A stretch of DNA of 26,187 nucleotides from Rodentolepis nana (lineage: Eukaryota; Platyhelminthes; Cestoda; Cyclophyllidea; Hymenolepididae). The first letter of the stretch is position 1. The number at the start of each line of letters is the position of its first letter. The position numbers and the translations under genes were made by a program. The stretch covers positions 1-26,187 of the forward strand of contig UZAE01013124.1 of the NCBI GenBank assembly GCA_900617975.1. The letters are read 5' to 3'. A model generated the notes under the pieces. The model had not been told where the DNA came from. It did no database searches and saw only the letters and a program-made list of their open reading frames with translations. This document shows positions 1 to 10,780 of the stretch, in pieces.

Positions 1-31
1 GAAATCGGCAATGACTTAGTTGCCAATCTAA
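1..31 (+). repeat. 3' end of a second mariner copy, cut by the window edge
   Basis: These bases are identical to 2954-2984, the 3' end of the complete mariner in this window, including the inner TIR motif CGGCAATGACTTAG. The identity continues past the element end through TA and seven more bases (to position 40), then stops. The rest of this copy lies left of the window, so its length and state cannot be judged. The shared flank suggests a duplication that included target DNA rather than a fully independent insertion. Confidence 0.8.
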
Positions 32-40
32 TATGTTGAC

Positions 41-1670
41 ATATCAAAGCATCAAGCTCCGAGATATTTTGGATCATTTATTCTGGTTGAGGCGTGCCTT
101 TCAAGGTGAGTAATTTGTTAAGACAATGTCAATTTTCAGAACAAATTATCGCAGTTACTTAGGATTTACCAATCCCGGAGTTAAAGAATCATTTCAAATT
201 GGTCCGATTGACAACAAAAGGTTCGATATTTCACGTTTTATAGAAATAGGTGTTCGTTTCTGTTCCGTTTCTAAGATAAGTAACTGATATTAAGCAACAT
301 AATTTATCCACAATCAATTGACTCGACCTAAACTTGAGTATCTTACATGTTGTATAAACGGCTTTTCATTGTTTTCAATGTCCTTGTTATTTTATTTCAT
401 AAATAGTTACTTTGGAATTGTTTTTAATTTTTAGACGAAACAACCATTTCAAGTAGGATTTGTAATGAAAGGTTATTATTGCTAATGGGTACTTCCTGAT
501 AAAGAGCAGAACTCAAAGAATCGATTTAAATTATTGGAGAAAACATAAAAAGTTTCTGCCATTAGCAATTGAAGTATCGAAAATCGATACTCACTAAACA
601 ACGCACCAGATTATTCCACAGTTTAAATTAATTTATGTAACAGCGTATCATGACGTGACCTATTTTGTCTTGTTGCCCGATTATTCAGCTCAACACGGCA
701 GTAATTTAATTTGCTGACAAAATCATTTTAAAATAATTTCTGGAATTATTTATTATTGTTTCTACAACAACGCGGCTTTTATCCAACTATTAATTAAATA
801 TACGATTTTGAATGAATTATAAAATGAAAAGAATCGATTCGAGTTACCTACTAGATCAATTTTCTAGTACGCACAGCGGTAGGTTGACGAGCCATCCATA
901 GAACGGAAATCGATAATCCCACACTTACGCACCAAGTCTAATGCACATCACAAATGAATAAATTTTAAGTCATAACAGATCTCACAGCTAATAATTAAAT
1001 TGATGAAAATCATTTAGCTTCCTCCGCAATAAACAATATCCAATTTAAAGGCAACAAAATTTAAGTAGACAAGTATCGAGAGTCCATTCAGTTTGTGAAT
1101 TAAAAATACGATTCTTTCTGTCAAAGTGTCACTAACAATTTTTATGATAGCGTGGGCATGTTTCGTTGAATCTTAATTAAGCTCTCTATTATGTGTGTGC
1201 CAACATCATTGAAATTCAAGACAGAGAAAGATCAAAGGCACTTTCAACAAAGACCACACACTCTAATTAGATATAAATTTGCTATAATTATAACACTATG
1301 TAATCGGCTTCATCCATAAGAATAAATAAGTTTCCCTAAGGCGACAAGCCCTTCACGTGAGTATACTTAATTTAGTATTCGTGAATCTGACAAACTGAGG
1401 AAAATCCACTAGATTACTTCGATTATTGAGATGTTTTGATTTGCACTAGTTGTAATCATCACCATCATTGCAAAATTTACACTTCGATAGGTGTGGTTTT
1501 TCGTCTCTTGTATGAGTCGCAATGAGAATGTGAAAGGCATATTACGAAAAGTGCATTAAGTTGATTTGGTTGAAATGCAGTCAGAAATAGTTCACATTAA
1601 CATACAATCTGAAGAGTGGAATTTCGAAAGTTTTAAGTTGTATTTACTAAGGAGGGAGGAAAGCAAAATA
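41..1670. other. AT-rich DNA without a recognisable gene
   Basis: I see no coding region, RNA gene or transposon here. There is a perfect 8-bp inverted repeat with a 3-base loop at 573-591 (AGTATCGA and TCGATACT), and four ATCGAT hexamers lie between 520 and 914. These may be chance in AT-rich sequence. Confidence 0.5.
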
Positions 1671-1696
1671 TTGGGTTGGCAACTAAGTCATTGCCG
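1671..1696 (+). repeat. mariner left terminal inverted repeat
   Basis: This is the 26-bp left TIR, preceded by TA. It differs from the reverse complement of the right TIR only at its third and fifth bases. In the family, TIRs bind the N-terminal helix-turn-helix domains of the transposase. Confidence 0.9.
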
Positions 1697-1852
1697 TTTT
1701 TGTTGACAGATTCACTCTATACTTTCTTTTGTTTTGTTAACGTGGCCAGAGCATCTAACCTATATTTTTTTCTTACTGTATGGGCTTCTAGGTTAATTAG
1801 TAAACAATTTTTTTGTTTAGTTCTTTAGTTTTGTTTTTATCCCAATTTAAAA

Positions 1853-2910
1853 ATGAAAGAACAGGACGTGCACTTCCGACACATTTTATTGTATTACTTC
1901 CGAAAAGGCAAGAACGCATCGCAAGCACAAAAGAAGTTATGTGCCGTATATGGAGATGAAGCCGTGAGGAAGAAAGGCAGTGTCGAAATTGGTTTGAAAG
2001 ATTTCGTTCCGGTGATTTTTCACTGAAAAATTCACAACGATCTGGCCGCCCAGTCGAAGTGGATGAAACCCATATCAAGGCCATTATCGATTCAAATCGT
2101 CACAGCACAACACGAGATATTGCAGAGAAGCTGCTCAATGTGTCGCATACATGCATTGAAAAAAAAATTAAAAACCCTTGGTTATGTCAAGAAACTTGAT
2201 TTATGCATCCCTCACCAGTTAAAGGAAATTCATTTCACGCAACGGATTAGCATCTGTAATTCCCTACTGAAACGCAATGAGAATGATACATTTCTGAAGA
2301 ACCTAGTTACTGGCGACGAAAAGTGGATAGTCTGTCAACAATGTTACTCGCAAGAGATCATGGGTGTAGCAAGATCAACCAGCCCAAACAGTATCAAAAG
2401 CAGAGATTTACCAAAAAAAGATTATGCTGTCAGTCTGGTGGGGGGATCACAAAGGAATTTTGTATTTTGAACTCATGCCGCAGAACCAAACGATAAATTC
2501 AAATGTGTATGTTGAAGGACTCGAAAAACTGAAGGATGCAATTGAAGATAAGCGGCCGGCATTATCAAATCGGCGGAAGGGTGTTGTTTTCCATCATGAT
2601 AACGCAAGGCCCCCCCCCCCACACATCTTTGGTTACTCGGCAAAAATTATTGGAACTGGGTTGGGATGTTTTGTTTTGTTTTGTCACACCCACCATATAG
2701 CCCTGACCTTGCGCCTTCGGATTACCATTTGTTTCGTTCCATGCAAAACTCTTTAAATGGTAAAATTTTTAACAACGCGGATGATGTCGGATCACACCTA
2801 ATTCAGTTTTTAATAGCACAGACCAGACATTTTACGAACGGGGAATTTTTACTCTGCCAGAACGATGGAAAAAGGTCATCGACATGAACGGCCAATATCT
2901 AATTGAATAA
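1853..2910 (+). pseudogene. mariner transposase, frameshifted pseudogene
   Basis: The reading starts at ATG 1853 (MKEQDVHF) and family similarity runs to the TAA at 2908-2910, about 345 codons once shifts are allowed for, the normal mariner length. The N-terminal part includes RSGRPVEVDE, the linker between the DNA-binding and catalytic domains. Catalytic aspartates are visible in VTGDEKW (codon 2315), HHDNARP (codon 2598) and APSDYHLF (codon 2720). The frame changes near 1975, in the A-rich run near 2165, after about 2337, at the C11 run at 2610-2620, at the TTTTG repeat near 2672-2685, and again near 2830. Between the second and third aspartates there are 122 bases instead of 105; seven extra C and two extra TTTTG units explain all 17. 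No functional protein can be made from it. Confidence 0.93.
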
Positions 2911-2958
2911 AGTTATATTTTGAAACAAAAATTCCGAATTTACCTTCTTATTTGAAAT

Positions 2959-2984
2959 CGGCAATGACTTAGTTGCCAATCTAA
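2959..2984 (-). repeat. mariner right terminal inverted repeat
   Basis: This is the 26-bp right TIR, followed by TA at 2985-2986. The inner 21 bases match the left TIR exactly. The same sequence occurs at the left edge of the window. Confidence 0.9.
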
Positions 2985-2986
2985 TA

Positions 2987-5900
2987 TGTTGACTTCTATC
3001 TGGAAGTTAATTTTAATGGCACATCTGAGTACTCAAAACCTCGGATTACAGGATAAAATAATCCTCATCAAAAGTAATTTTCTAAAAGATTCGTTTTTAG
3101 TAAACTGATTCCGAAAATGGTCGGAAATCGAATGGCGACATTCAGGGAATATTAAGTCTTTCGTGTGAAGATATTTTTCCTATATGGACTGAAATACTTC
3201 AGCTTTTTAATAAGCAGTTATTTGTCAGTATTTGTCCAAAAGGTAAAACGAGGCCACATACAATGAAATATGTCATTTAGTTAATGAAGAACGTAATTCA
3301 ATAATCCTGCGTCTGCTTTAAAACCTATCACTAACTTGCGTTAATTCCTCAACCTTTTAGGAAGTGGAAGACGTTAACTACACTTCGAGCTGCCGATGAC
3401 TATTTCTGTTTTAAAGCCGCCATCATCGAATTCTACTTCGCATCACTACCTCAGTAAATGCAAATTTGGAAATCCATGCGTTGGCTTTTCTAATTAGTTA
3501 TTGCAATCCAATTACTTAATGATCGTTTTCTTATAACAAAATAAAATAAATAAAATGGTAATATCAGAGATACAATTGCTACCCCAAGCATGTGAGACAT
3601 CGTCCATTATTGTTTCAACTTAATAATTTTGAGTAATTTTGAAATTTAATTCTAATGACACCTTATAAACAGAATAAAATTGAAAATTGACATTTTAAAG
3701 GCAAATTTTGGGCTGAGAAGTGGCATTTAGTCCCTCCAAGGCAGAAGAACCGTTATGCTAACACAGGCGCTCATTAACCAGATATGCATCTCGAACTTAT
3801 AACCCCCCCCCCCCCCCCCCCCGACGACGACGACGTAGACGCACTCGACACCCATTAACCTAATAGAGTAAGTCAGTTACAGAGAAATAAAAATTGTAAT
3901 TTCAAAAAAAAGACTCAGTTTCTTTATTTCCGTTTACAATTTGGAGCTGATTTTTTTCCTTCTAGCCTACTAATTTTATATAGAAAAATAAATTTATCCA
4001 ATTATTTCTTCATCTTGCCTTCCTATCAACCATTTTAATCGCCTCGACATTTTCTGCAAATTATCTCCCGTAATTGTGAAAATCTAATCAATCACTGTAG
4101 GAACAGGGATATTTTGGTATTGGAGGATTTAATTAAAGACCTTTTCTTCTCGTGTTTATCTTGTCGCCAAATTGTCACTGCTGGGCAATATGCCATCACC
4201 GACCAGAAAAAAACATTGTCCTGGGAAAACGCATGTTCCCTTTCTCGCATTGGCTGCCTGTTGGATGACTGCTCATACACAAAAAGTTCTGGCAGAGAAA
4301 ATGATACTTAATGTATGCCATGTGCCGTTGTCGCCAAGTGTCACTGTCTCTTAGACCCGTTTTTTCACAGACGTTTAAATCAGAAGAATTGAGTTGGGGA
4401 TTTTTTAAGGCATAATTAGAATAATTCAGGCATTGGCTAGCCAAAATTCAATGAAATTTTGGATGAGTTATATTTATGGGAGTACAGAAATTGTAGTTTA
4501 AAACTTGACTCACTTCTGCCGCTAGGAGATAATGAAATAATGTACTTTTCGGATGTTGCAAGGATTGAAGTTGATTCAGGTAGTCACTTCAATATTTTTA
4601 TAAGAATTGAGAGCGGGAGTCAAAAAGATTTGCTTATGGCTAAAACAGAATCTTTAGATAGTTTCCCAAGTCTGGTCTTAGTAAGATGCAAATGATAAAA
4701 GCCTTAGATAAGGTATAAACTATCACAAGCCTTTACTCTAATAAGACTTCATCCATTCAACGCCTCCAACCCCCACCCCGTCATAGGAACCGGCAAATAA
4801 ATATCAGTTCGTGAAGTCTGAGGCGCATAGACACCAACATTGAAATCTCCGTTTTAGTTTTAATCTGATCGAATAAACTGATACTGAAAGTCATAAATCT
4901 CCCTGTTCAAATCCTTTCTCTGACCGACCTTTTGAACCAATTGGTAAATTCAAGAAAATGTTTTCAAAAAATACAGTAACAAGGTCATAGGAATTTTCAT
5001 GCGTACAATCCCAAATTGAAACTTCTAGGGACAGCCAATATCTGTTTAATCTATTTTGCAGAGGGATTTTAGGACAACGCACGAAGACAATCTGATTAAT
5101 CCAAGCTCTAGATTAAAGACAAGTGAGTGAAACATCAGGAGAGGGCTGACGGCAATAACTACCTTGGACCTCCAAAGTCATTTTAACGTGCGTGTTTCCC
5201 AAAACGGATAAGTAGTATTCAAAGGGTTCTCAATTTTTACTATTTTTTTTCATTGAATTTAACAATGTCTTGAAGAATTAAGAAATGTGAGAATTTGTCC
5301 ACAAATGAGTAAAGAGTTAACATGAGAAGGCCATGTAAAGCAATATCACTTTCCATCTGTTTTCCAGCATCTAAGTTAGCTTTTGACTTTTTAATAGGAC
5401 ACTGAACTCTCAAAAGGTTAAGTTGGGTCTTAAGTCTGAGCGGGATGCCTTATTCCTACAAATTTTCTTTGGCAACCATATCATTCCTAATAAAAGTACA
5501 CGATAATTTTCATTTTCAACATATATGACTCCTGTATTTGGTGGCAGTATTTAAACTAAATTTTAGTTGGATACTTTTAAACGTATTGAATATATTGGCA
5601 AATTAATTAGTTCATCAGGTATTATCTACACACACGACTGTTCAGAAAAGTGTGGATTTTATTCCAAAAGCATTTTAATGGTAGAAAGAGTATCATTATT
5701 CAACTTGGAGGTTGTGAGAGGTAGAGAGTCTAGAGGAATTGACGAATCAAATCTTTGAATCTAACCGCTTTTCCATCATTTAGAAATCGATTTTTCACTT
5801 TCGTTTATTAAGCATAGTTCACAATATCAGGCTTTTATACCCAACGTTTGAGACATTCATGATATGCTTCTTTTTTCCTGAGTGCGTTCAAGTTAGTGGC

Positions 5901-6452
5901 GTTTACACCTCATCGTACCCTTGCCAACTGAACTACACGAATGCCGGATAGTAGCTGAATTTTTACGCCTAGTATCCAAATGCAGCGATCATGAATTTCT
6001 ATAATTTCCATCATCCATAAACCTATAAGAAAAGTTTGGATAATTTATAGACAAATTCCATAATCATTTTCAGTAAATATTATTTCCAATTGCTGGAAAT
6101 TTCGCTTCCATTGCCTGCACGAAAGTGGGGGGCAAATATTAACAAAGGAAGCTCCGTAGTTAAAATGTTTGATGACAGAAAACATTTCAATTACAGGGTG
6201 GAAAAAAATGGCGCTAGGAGGATTGGCCCAGAGTGTCCTGAACAGAATAGGGTCCCACGAATTTTTTAAAGTAAAACAACTTCTGATATGGTTAGACGTT
6301 TGGATACTGATATTTCATCAAATTTTTACAAAACGAGGCGAAAATACCTCTCTATGACTTTCCACCGAAATGCTTTTGAACTTGAAATCATGTATATACA
6401 CTCAATCCTCATTAAAAGTAATTGAGTAATTGAATTTGTCAAATAAATAATT
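2987..6452. other. AT-rich DNA without a recognisable gene; C20 run
   Basis: I found no supported gene or RNA. A run of 20 C at 3803-3822 is followed directly by about four GAC units. Short open frames occur on both strands at 4092-4444 and at 4459-4695, but they overlap each other or resemble nothing and look like chance. Confidence 0.5.
3803..3835. repeat. C20 homopolymer followed by (GAC)n
   Basis: Twenty consecutive C are followed by GAC repeated about four times. Such a tract may form an i-motif, or a G-quadruplex on the other strand, and its length is prone to slippage and sequencing error. Confidence 0.9.
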
Positions 6453-6466
6453 CATTATAGAATATT

Positions 6467-6794
6467 TGTTTATTTATTTATATCAAATGGCGGGCCTTTT
6501 GATGGCTATCACTAGCCCATTAGTTGACTTCAGGCTTCACCGAGGGGAGGAGGAACGTCAAAGTGAGAAAAATTCGAGAGGGGGGAGCAGAAGAAAGATT
6601 CGCAGATGTAAAAGAGACAGACACAAAGGAAGAGAAAAGGTAAGGTGAGTACTGCGGAAGGGGTAGAATATGACATACAATGGGGGCATTGCAGTTTGAA
6701 GTCAGAAGTCAACTGCCTGTTAATAGACATTTCTGCCGTATGAGTATACGTTGTCCAGGGTGCACCACGTGGAGGTAAGTCTATCACACACCCC
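6467..6794 (-). mobile_element. Short ribozyme-headed retroposon, copy A
   Basis: This is a full-length short copy with its sense strand on minus. It is flanked by a 14-bp target duplication, CATTATAGAATATT at 6453-6466 and CATTATGGAATATT at 6795-6808 (one mismatch). The sense order is: ribozyme head (6794-6723); about 30 nt shared with the LINE copy F; a pyrimidine-rich body of about 150 nt; a 3' region shared with the LINE; a hairpin TGAT-loop-ATCA at 6500-6511; GCCATTTGA; and an (ATAA)-type tail at 6467-6484. It contains no meaningful coding sequence and no convincing tRNA-type A or B box. It must therefore rely on an outside reverse transcriptase, most simply that of the LINE seen in F and G. 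It is closest to copy C: both have GGACAAC in the head. Confidence 0.9.
6723..6794 (-). ncRNA. HDV-like self-cleaving ribozyme, copy A (predicted active)
   Basis: Sense-strand model from G1 at 6794: P1 GGGGUGU with GCACCCU (G1 pairs with U as a wobble); J1/2 GUG; P2 AUAGAC with GUCUAU; P3 ACC with GGU; L3 UCCACGU, whose CC pairs with the GG after P1 to make P1.1; then ACAA; P4 CGUAU with AUACG, all Watson-Crick, closed by ACUC; and the candidate catalytic C opposite 6735 in GGCAGAAA. The usual third G of GGGCAAC is A here. Known HDV-like ribozymes cleave just 5' of G1, which here is the element's first base. Activity is inferred from folding only. Confidence 0.85.
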
Positions 6795-6808
6795 CATTAT
6801 GGAATATT

Positions 6809-9284
6809 AATAATGGAACATGCATTTGATGCACCATAGGCCTATAAAAATTTAAGTTATTATTTAATAAGCAAATATGTAAAAGAAGCTCATTTCCTCA
6901 AATTTGTTCTTTATCTTTGAAAATTTCTATTGTTCAAACTAGATAATAACCACTTTAAATGAAAATATATTTAGAATTTGCTGTGGGGTGATAAGAATCA
7001 AGTGCTATGAAAATATATGTGAATTTCGAAGCAATTTTACGTTAGTGTTATTTCGATGACTTGTCGGTTAGAGTGAAATTAGAGAAAACATTAAAAGTAT
7101 TAGGTGAATGCTACTATTTGTAATATTGCGTTTTTTACTACTTGGTAAGTACCAAACTATTTTGAAATATAGTTGAATCATTCGATCAATGACTCCTTTG
7201 GAATAAAGATTGTGAGTCGGTTTACTATTTGATCATTCCTAATCGAGTCGGTAATAGTTGCCAGGTGAACGAATTTAACAAAAATTGCATTTGGTAAGCG
7301 GGCTAAATATTTAAAAGAATAGTTATATTAACTCTAGCATAGCTAGACTATTTCGTTGCCTCAGAATGCAGAAGAGATAAAGAGAATTTAATAGGCTGCG
7401 AATAACACACAGTATCCACATATTAATTTTAGAATACGTTTCGTATTATATTCTAGGAAAGTTTCAAGATTTACCTTCTATTTTTCCAAATGAGTTCAAG
7501 TCCACAATGTTCACACATCAATTAATCTTTAATTTGGCTCAATGCTCAGTCAGGATTAGTAGGAAAATTCATCAGTTTCAATAATCAAATGAATAGGAAT
7601 AAAGAAATTTAAATTAGTACCTTAATGGCATGATTAGTATAGTCCTTGTAAAGTGTACAGGTCTTAAATGCTATCGAGCCATTGCGGAAAGTTCGTTAGT
7701 GAAGTTCTACAAACCTTTATCTATTTCACATCAGCTGTTTTAAACTTTAAAGTATTAAATATCAGGTTAGATCATTCAACCTCTCTACCACTGTAAGGAA
7801 GGGTGAATTGGAATTGAAAACTATTCTCTCGAATTCTTGGATGGACCCTGAAACATACATTTTGAAAAGTGAAAAGCCATTTAATAACTAATGTCAAACC
7901 CAGGTCTAAAAATCAGGCAGATTTAGACCTACTCATCCCTTGACTTTGCTCTCTGCTTCCGCCTGATTCCAATTCTTGGTCACTTTTTATCCCACAATAA
8001 AATATTACAGATTTTTATGCCGTTTCACTATGCGTGCCCGTAATAATGACTCCTAATTAATTTTTATTCAAATAAAAGGACTATATAAAGAGCAACTCTA
8101 TTATAAGCTACTTTAGAAAAAAGTTGGAGAGTGTTTCAACAACTTCCCATTTCCGGAGGAAGTTGACATGCTATTAAAAATAATAGGTAGATTATATTGT
8201 TACTAGATGATTTAAGTTTAACTGAATGTTGTTTCATATATGGGCGTGCCTTATTCGTACAACATTAAATCAATTAAAGTTCGGACATTGAATGGCTTTT
8301 AAACGGTGTCTAATGTCGCATGAGAAGCGTGCATTGCATTGTGCATTAAAAGAAAGAAAAATCGAAAGGACTTATATTCCTGTCAAAGTTTCGTTTCCGT
8401 CTTTTTAACCCTCCTCCATTTACTCCACTCAAATGAGCTGAGGTGGGAAGAGTCGCTCGCTAGGGCAACTCTCACTCGGGGATATGGCTCTTTGACCATG
8501 TCCATTAATTAAATTAAGTGGAACTCAAGTGTGAGCACATGGACTCTCCAGTCAATTACTGAGTGAGATAGCGCTAGCGATAAAAAATAAACCTCTTTGC
8601 TGACTTGGCAAGAGTTATAAACTGCATGGCCTGTACATTCAATTAAGAGATAAAATTCATCAGACCTTAACTTGGCTTACCAATTAGACCATTTCTATAA
8701 AAGTTTATTTTAATTTACAAATTACTATTTCTCTATGACGCTGTGTGCTCACAGATGCTCAATATACTGTATTTAGTTAGAATGCTTCGTCTAGAATTCT
8801 GCATTCGAGCCTACAAAGTTGATAAATATTGAGCTCTATCTCGAGCTGAATATTTATAATTATTAACCGTCATATTTGAGAAAGACCTATTTAATAATAT
8901 TTTATTCATTAGAATTTGTTTTATTTTATTTGTTCATGCACAAATTTTGAACTTCGTATGGCTAGCATTCACTTCGAAACTTCATGCCTTCAGTTTTGAG
9001 GTAATCGACAATTTTTTTGAATTTCTTGGTCAATTCAAGTGCATGCTTTCTTCTGCTCTCATGGGAAGGTGAATAGACTTGTGAAAAGATGGATTGCTCT
9101 TGAAAGTGACATCTAGCGTACTTTTCAACTAATTACCTTCAAAGCTGTGAAGTGGTTGGCGCTTCGAAACCAGAAACATCTACTCTCTAAATCTCTTCGC
9201 ACCTAATTAAGTACTTAAAAAAGAATTCTTTTATTCAATTTTAAATGCAGTAGAATGATATACAAAATTAATTATTTCTTTAGG
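6809..9284. other. AT-rich DNA without a recognisable gene
   Basis: I see no gene. The stretch at about 8400-8580 is richer in G and C than its surroundings and includes a TTAATTAAATTAAG motif, but nothing identifies it. Confidence 0.5.
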
Positions 9285-9296
9285 CCCAACAAGCAT

Positions 9297-9609
9297 TTAT
9301 TCAATTATATCAAATGGCAGGTGTTTTGATAATTGATATTAGCTCTTTAGCTGACTTCGGGCTTCACAGAGGAAAGGAACATCAGTATGAGAAAAATTCG
9401 AGAGGGGGGAACAGAAGAGTGATTCACAGATATAAAAGAGATAGAAATAAAGGTAGATAAAAAGGTAAGGTTAGTACTGTGAAAGTGGACAGTGGGATCA
9501 TGGTAGTTTGAAGTGAGAAGTCAAATGAAAGTTAATAGACTTTTTTTGCCTTATGAGTATACGTTGCGTAGGATGCACCACGTGCAGGTAAGTCTATCGC
9601 ACACCACAT
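9297..9609 (-). mobile_element. Short ribozyme-headed retroposon, copy B (degraded)
   Basis: This is a short copy in minus sense, about 313 bp. It lies between CCCAACAAGCAT (9285-9296) and CCCAACTAGCAT (9610-9621), a 12-bp target duplication with one mismatch. It is the most diverged copy: it has lost several bases in the body, the 3' hairpin has broken down, and its head carries multiple changes. Two extra bases lie between the duplication and the position equivalent to G1. The tail on the sense strand is ATATAATTGAATAA. The divergence suggests an older insertion than A, C, D or E. Confidence 0.85.
9535..9607 (-). ncRNA. HDV-like ribozyme remnant, copy B (predicted inactive)
   Basis: It aligns with the other heads from the position of G1 (9607) to the end of P2 (8 bp intact, AUAGACUU with AAGUCUAU). 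P1 has a mismatch at its second pair, and the GG needed for P1.1 reads AC. L3 is UGCACGU, so its pairing CC is also lost, and P4 has one mismatched pair. The candidate catalytic C (opposite 9548) survives. Loss of both sides of P1.1 makes cleavage unlikely. Confidence 0.75.
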
Positions 9610-9621
9610 CCCAACTAGCAT

Positions 9622-10443
9622 AAGAATCTGAATAAATTGATTTTACGTTATGGAGCTTGAATTCTTCATGGTCTTTTGCTCAATAACGATTTTACTATAC
9701 CTTCAAGATTTTTGTAAAGTCCTTATTATAATGATTGATCTCCTTGAAATTAGTGAATTCGAAAAGGACCCTCTATGAAATACCAAGAGCGTGCATCCAC
9801 CATCACGTATTTTACTTATAATTTACCATTTCAATTGCATTTTCACTTAAATATATACGCACAACTTGCAAGTGGTTAGTCTATGCAATTTCAATTTTAA
9901 CGCTCCAGGCAGAAGTGGAGAAATTGGCATTTGAATTCTAAATGGTGGTGAGGCGTTCTATTTTTTATCACTTTCTGTAGGCACAATCAGATCAACCCTT
10001 AGTCTTACCACTTGCAATTCGAAAATTTATTCTTAAAATACCTCCAGCAAATGGGAATTAAAAAATCCACATAATCTAAAATGAGCCTTTAAGGTAAGTT
10101 TGCAGGTCCATTAGTATTGGGCTAGATAAATTTAGTTAAATTGAGAATAGATTTTAAACACCCCTTACTACTTATAATATCTGAAATTGATTTATTCAAA
10201 TAGAAAACAAATTCAACGAAAAATTTGGCAGCCTAAAGGAAAAATATGATTTTTAAGCTTGTTGAAGCATTTTTATTTCCATGTTCTGGTTACCATTGTC
10301 TATTGCTACGATATTTATTTCTTATGGGCAAATTTAATTTCATTAATCCATAATTTATCAAAAAAGTTAATTAGAAGGGATGCAATTTAATTGCAAGTGA
10401 ACTCTGAATGTTATTTAGTGTAAAATTAATTAATGGTAAAATA
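9622..10443. other. AT-rich DNA without a recognisable gene
   Basis: I see no gene, RNA or repeat in this spacer between retroposon copies B and C. Confidence 0.5.
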
Positions 10444-10457
10444 GTGACCTGAGCAAT

Positions 10458-10780
10458 TTATTTACCTCAAATGCCAGGCGTTTTGATAGTTATCATTAGC
10501 CCTTTATCTGACTTCGGACATCACAGAGAGGAGGAGAAACATCAACGTGACAAAAAGTCGAGAGGGGAACAGAGTAATGATTCACAGACGTAAAAGAGAC
10601 AGACAGATTCAAAGGCAGAGAAAAGGTAAGGTGAGTACTGCGGAAGGGGTAGAATATGACAAACAGTGGGGGCATTGCAGTTTGAAGTCAGAAGTCAAAT
10701 GCCGGTTAATAGACATTTCTGCCGTATGAGTATACGTTGTCCAGGGTGCACCACGTGGTGGTAAGTCTATCGCACACCCC
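10458..10780 (-). mobile_element. Short ribozyme-headed retroposon, copy C
   Basis: This is a full-length short copy in minus sense, flanked by GTGACCTGAGCAAT (10444-10457) and GTGACCTGAGTAAT (10781-10794), a 14-bp target duplication with one mismatch. The 3' hairpin is at 10484-10495, followed on the sense strand by GGCATTTGAGGTAAATAA. It shares with copy A the GGACAAC head variant, the AGAAAU segment before the second P2 strand and the body block GCATTGCAGTTTGAAG. A and C therefore form one subfamily. An open frame on plus at 10547-10729 is an accidental reading of the antisense strand. Confidence 0.92.
10709..10780 (-). ncRNA. HDV-like ribozyme, copy C (one core change)
   Basis: G1 is at 10780, immediately next to the target duplication. 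P1 (7 bp with G1-U), P2 (6 bp), P3, P1.1 and a fully paired P4 are all present, and the candidate catalytic C is opposite 10721. L3 reads ACCACGU: its first base is A where the other well-preserved copies and HDV itself have U. In HDV that U makes a non-standard pair with a loop G near the active site, so cleavage may be slower. Confidence 0.82.

Larger units (their letters stand above)
1671..2984 (+). mobile_element. Complete but inactive mariner transposon (Tc1/mariner, cecropia/Hsmar1-like)
   Basis: The element is 1,314 bp, the usual mariner length. It is bounded by 26-bp terminal inverted repeats (1671-1696 and 2959-2984, 24 of 26 matching) beginning TTGGGTTGGC / TTAGATTGGC. A TA dinucleotide flanks each side (1669-1670 and 2985-2986), the expected target duplication. 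The single transposase gene lies between the TIRs on plus. Mariner elements move by cut and paste using a DD34D transposase. The TIR start and the protein style (VTGDEKW, HDNARP, HPPYSPDLAPSDYH) resemble the cecropia/Hsmar1 group more than the irritans group; that placement is by recognition only. The gene is broken, so this copy could move only if an active transposase were supplied in trans. Confidence 0.95.

Noticed and set aside
4092..4695. Overlapping open frames on both strands
   Set aside because: Both strands are equally open over 4092-4444 and none of the translations has a recognisable motif, including the frame at 4459-4695.
6530..6787. Open frame on minus in copy A (start MIDLPPRGAPW), with a similar frame in copy D at 17646-17942
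   Set aside because: The similarity comes from the shared ribozyme and body. The frame is not kept in other copies, and the D frame starts in flanking DNA.
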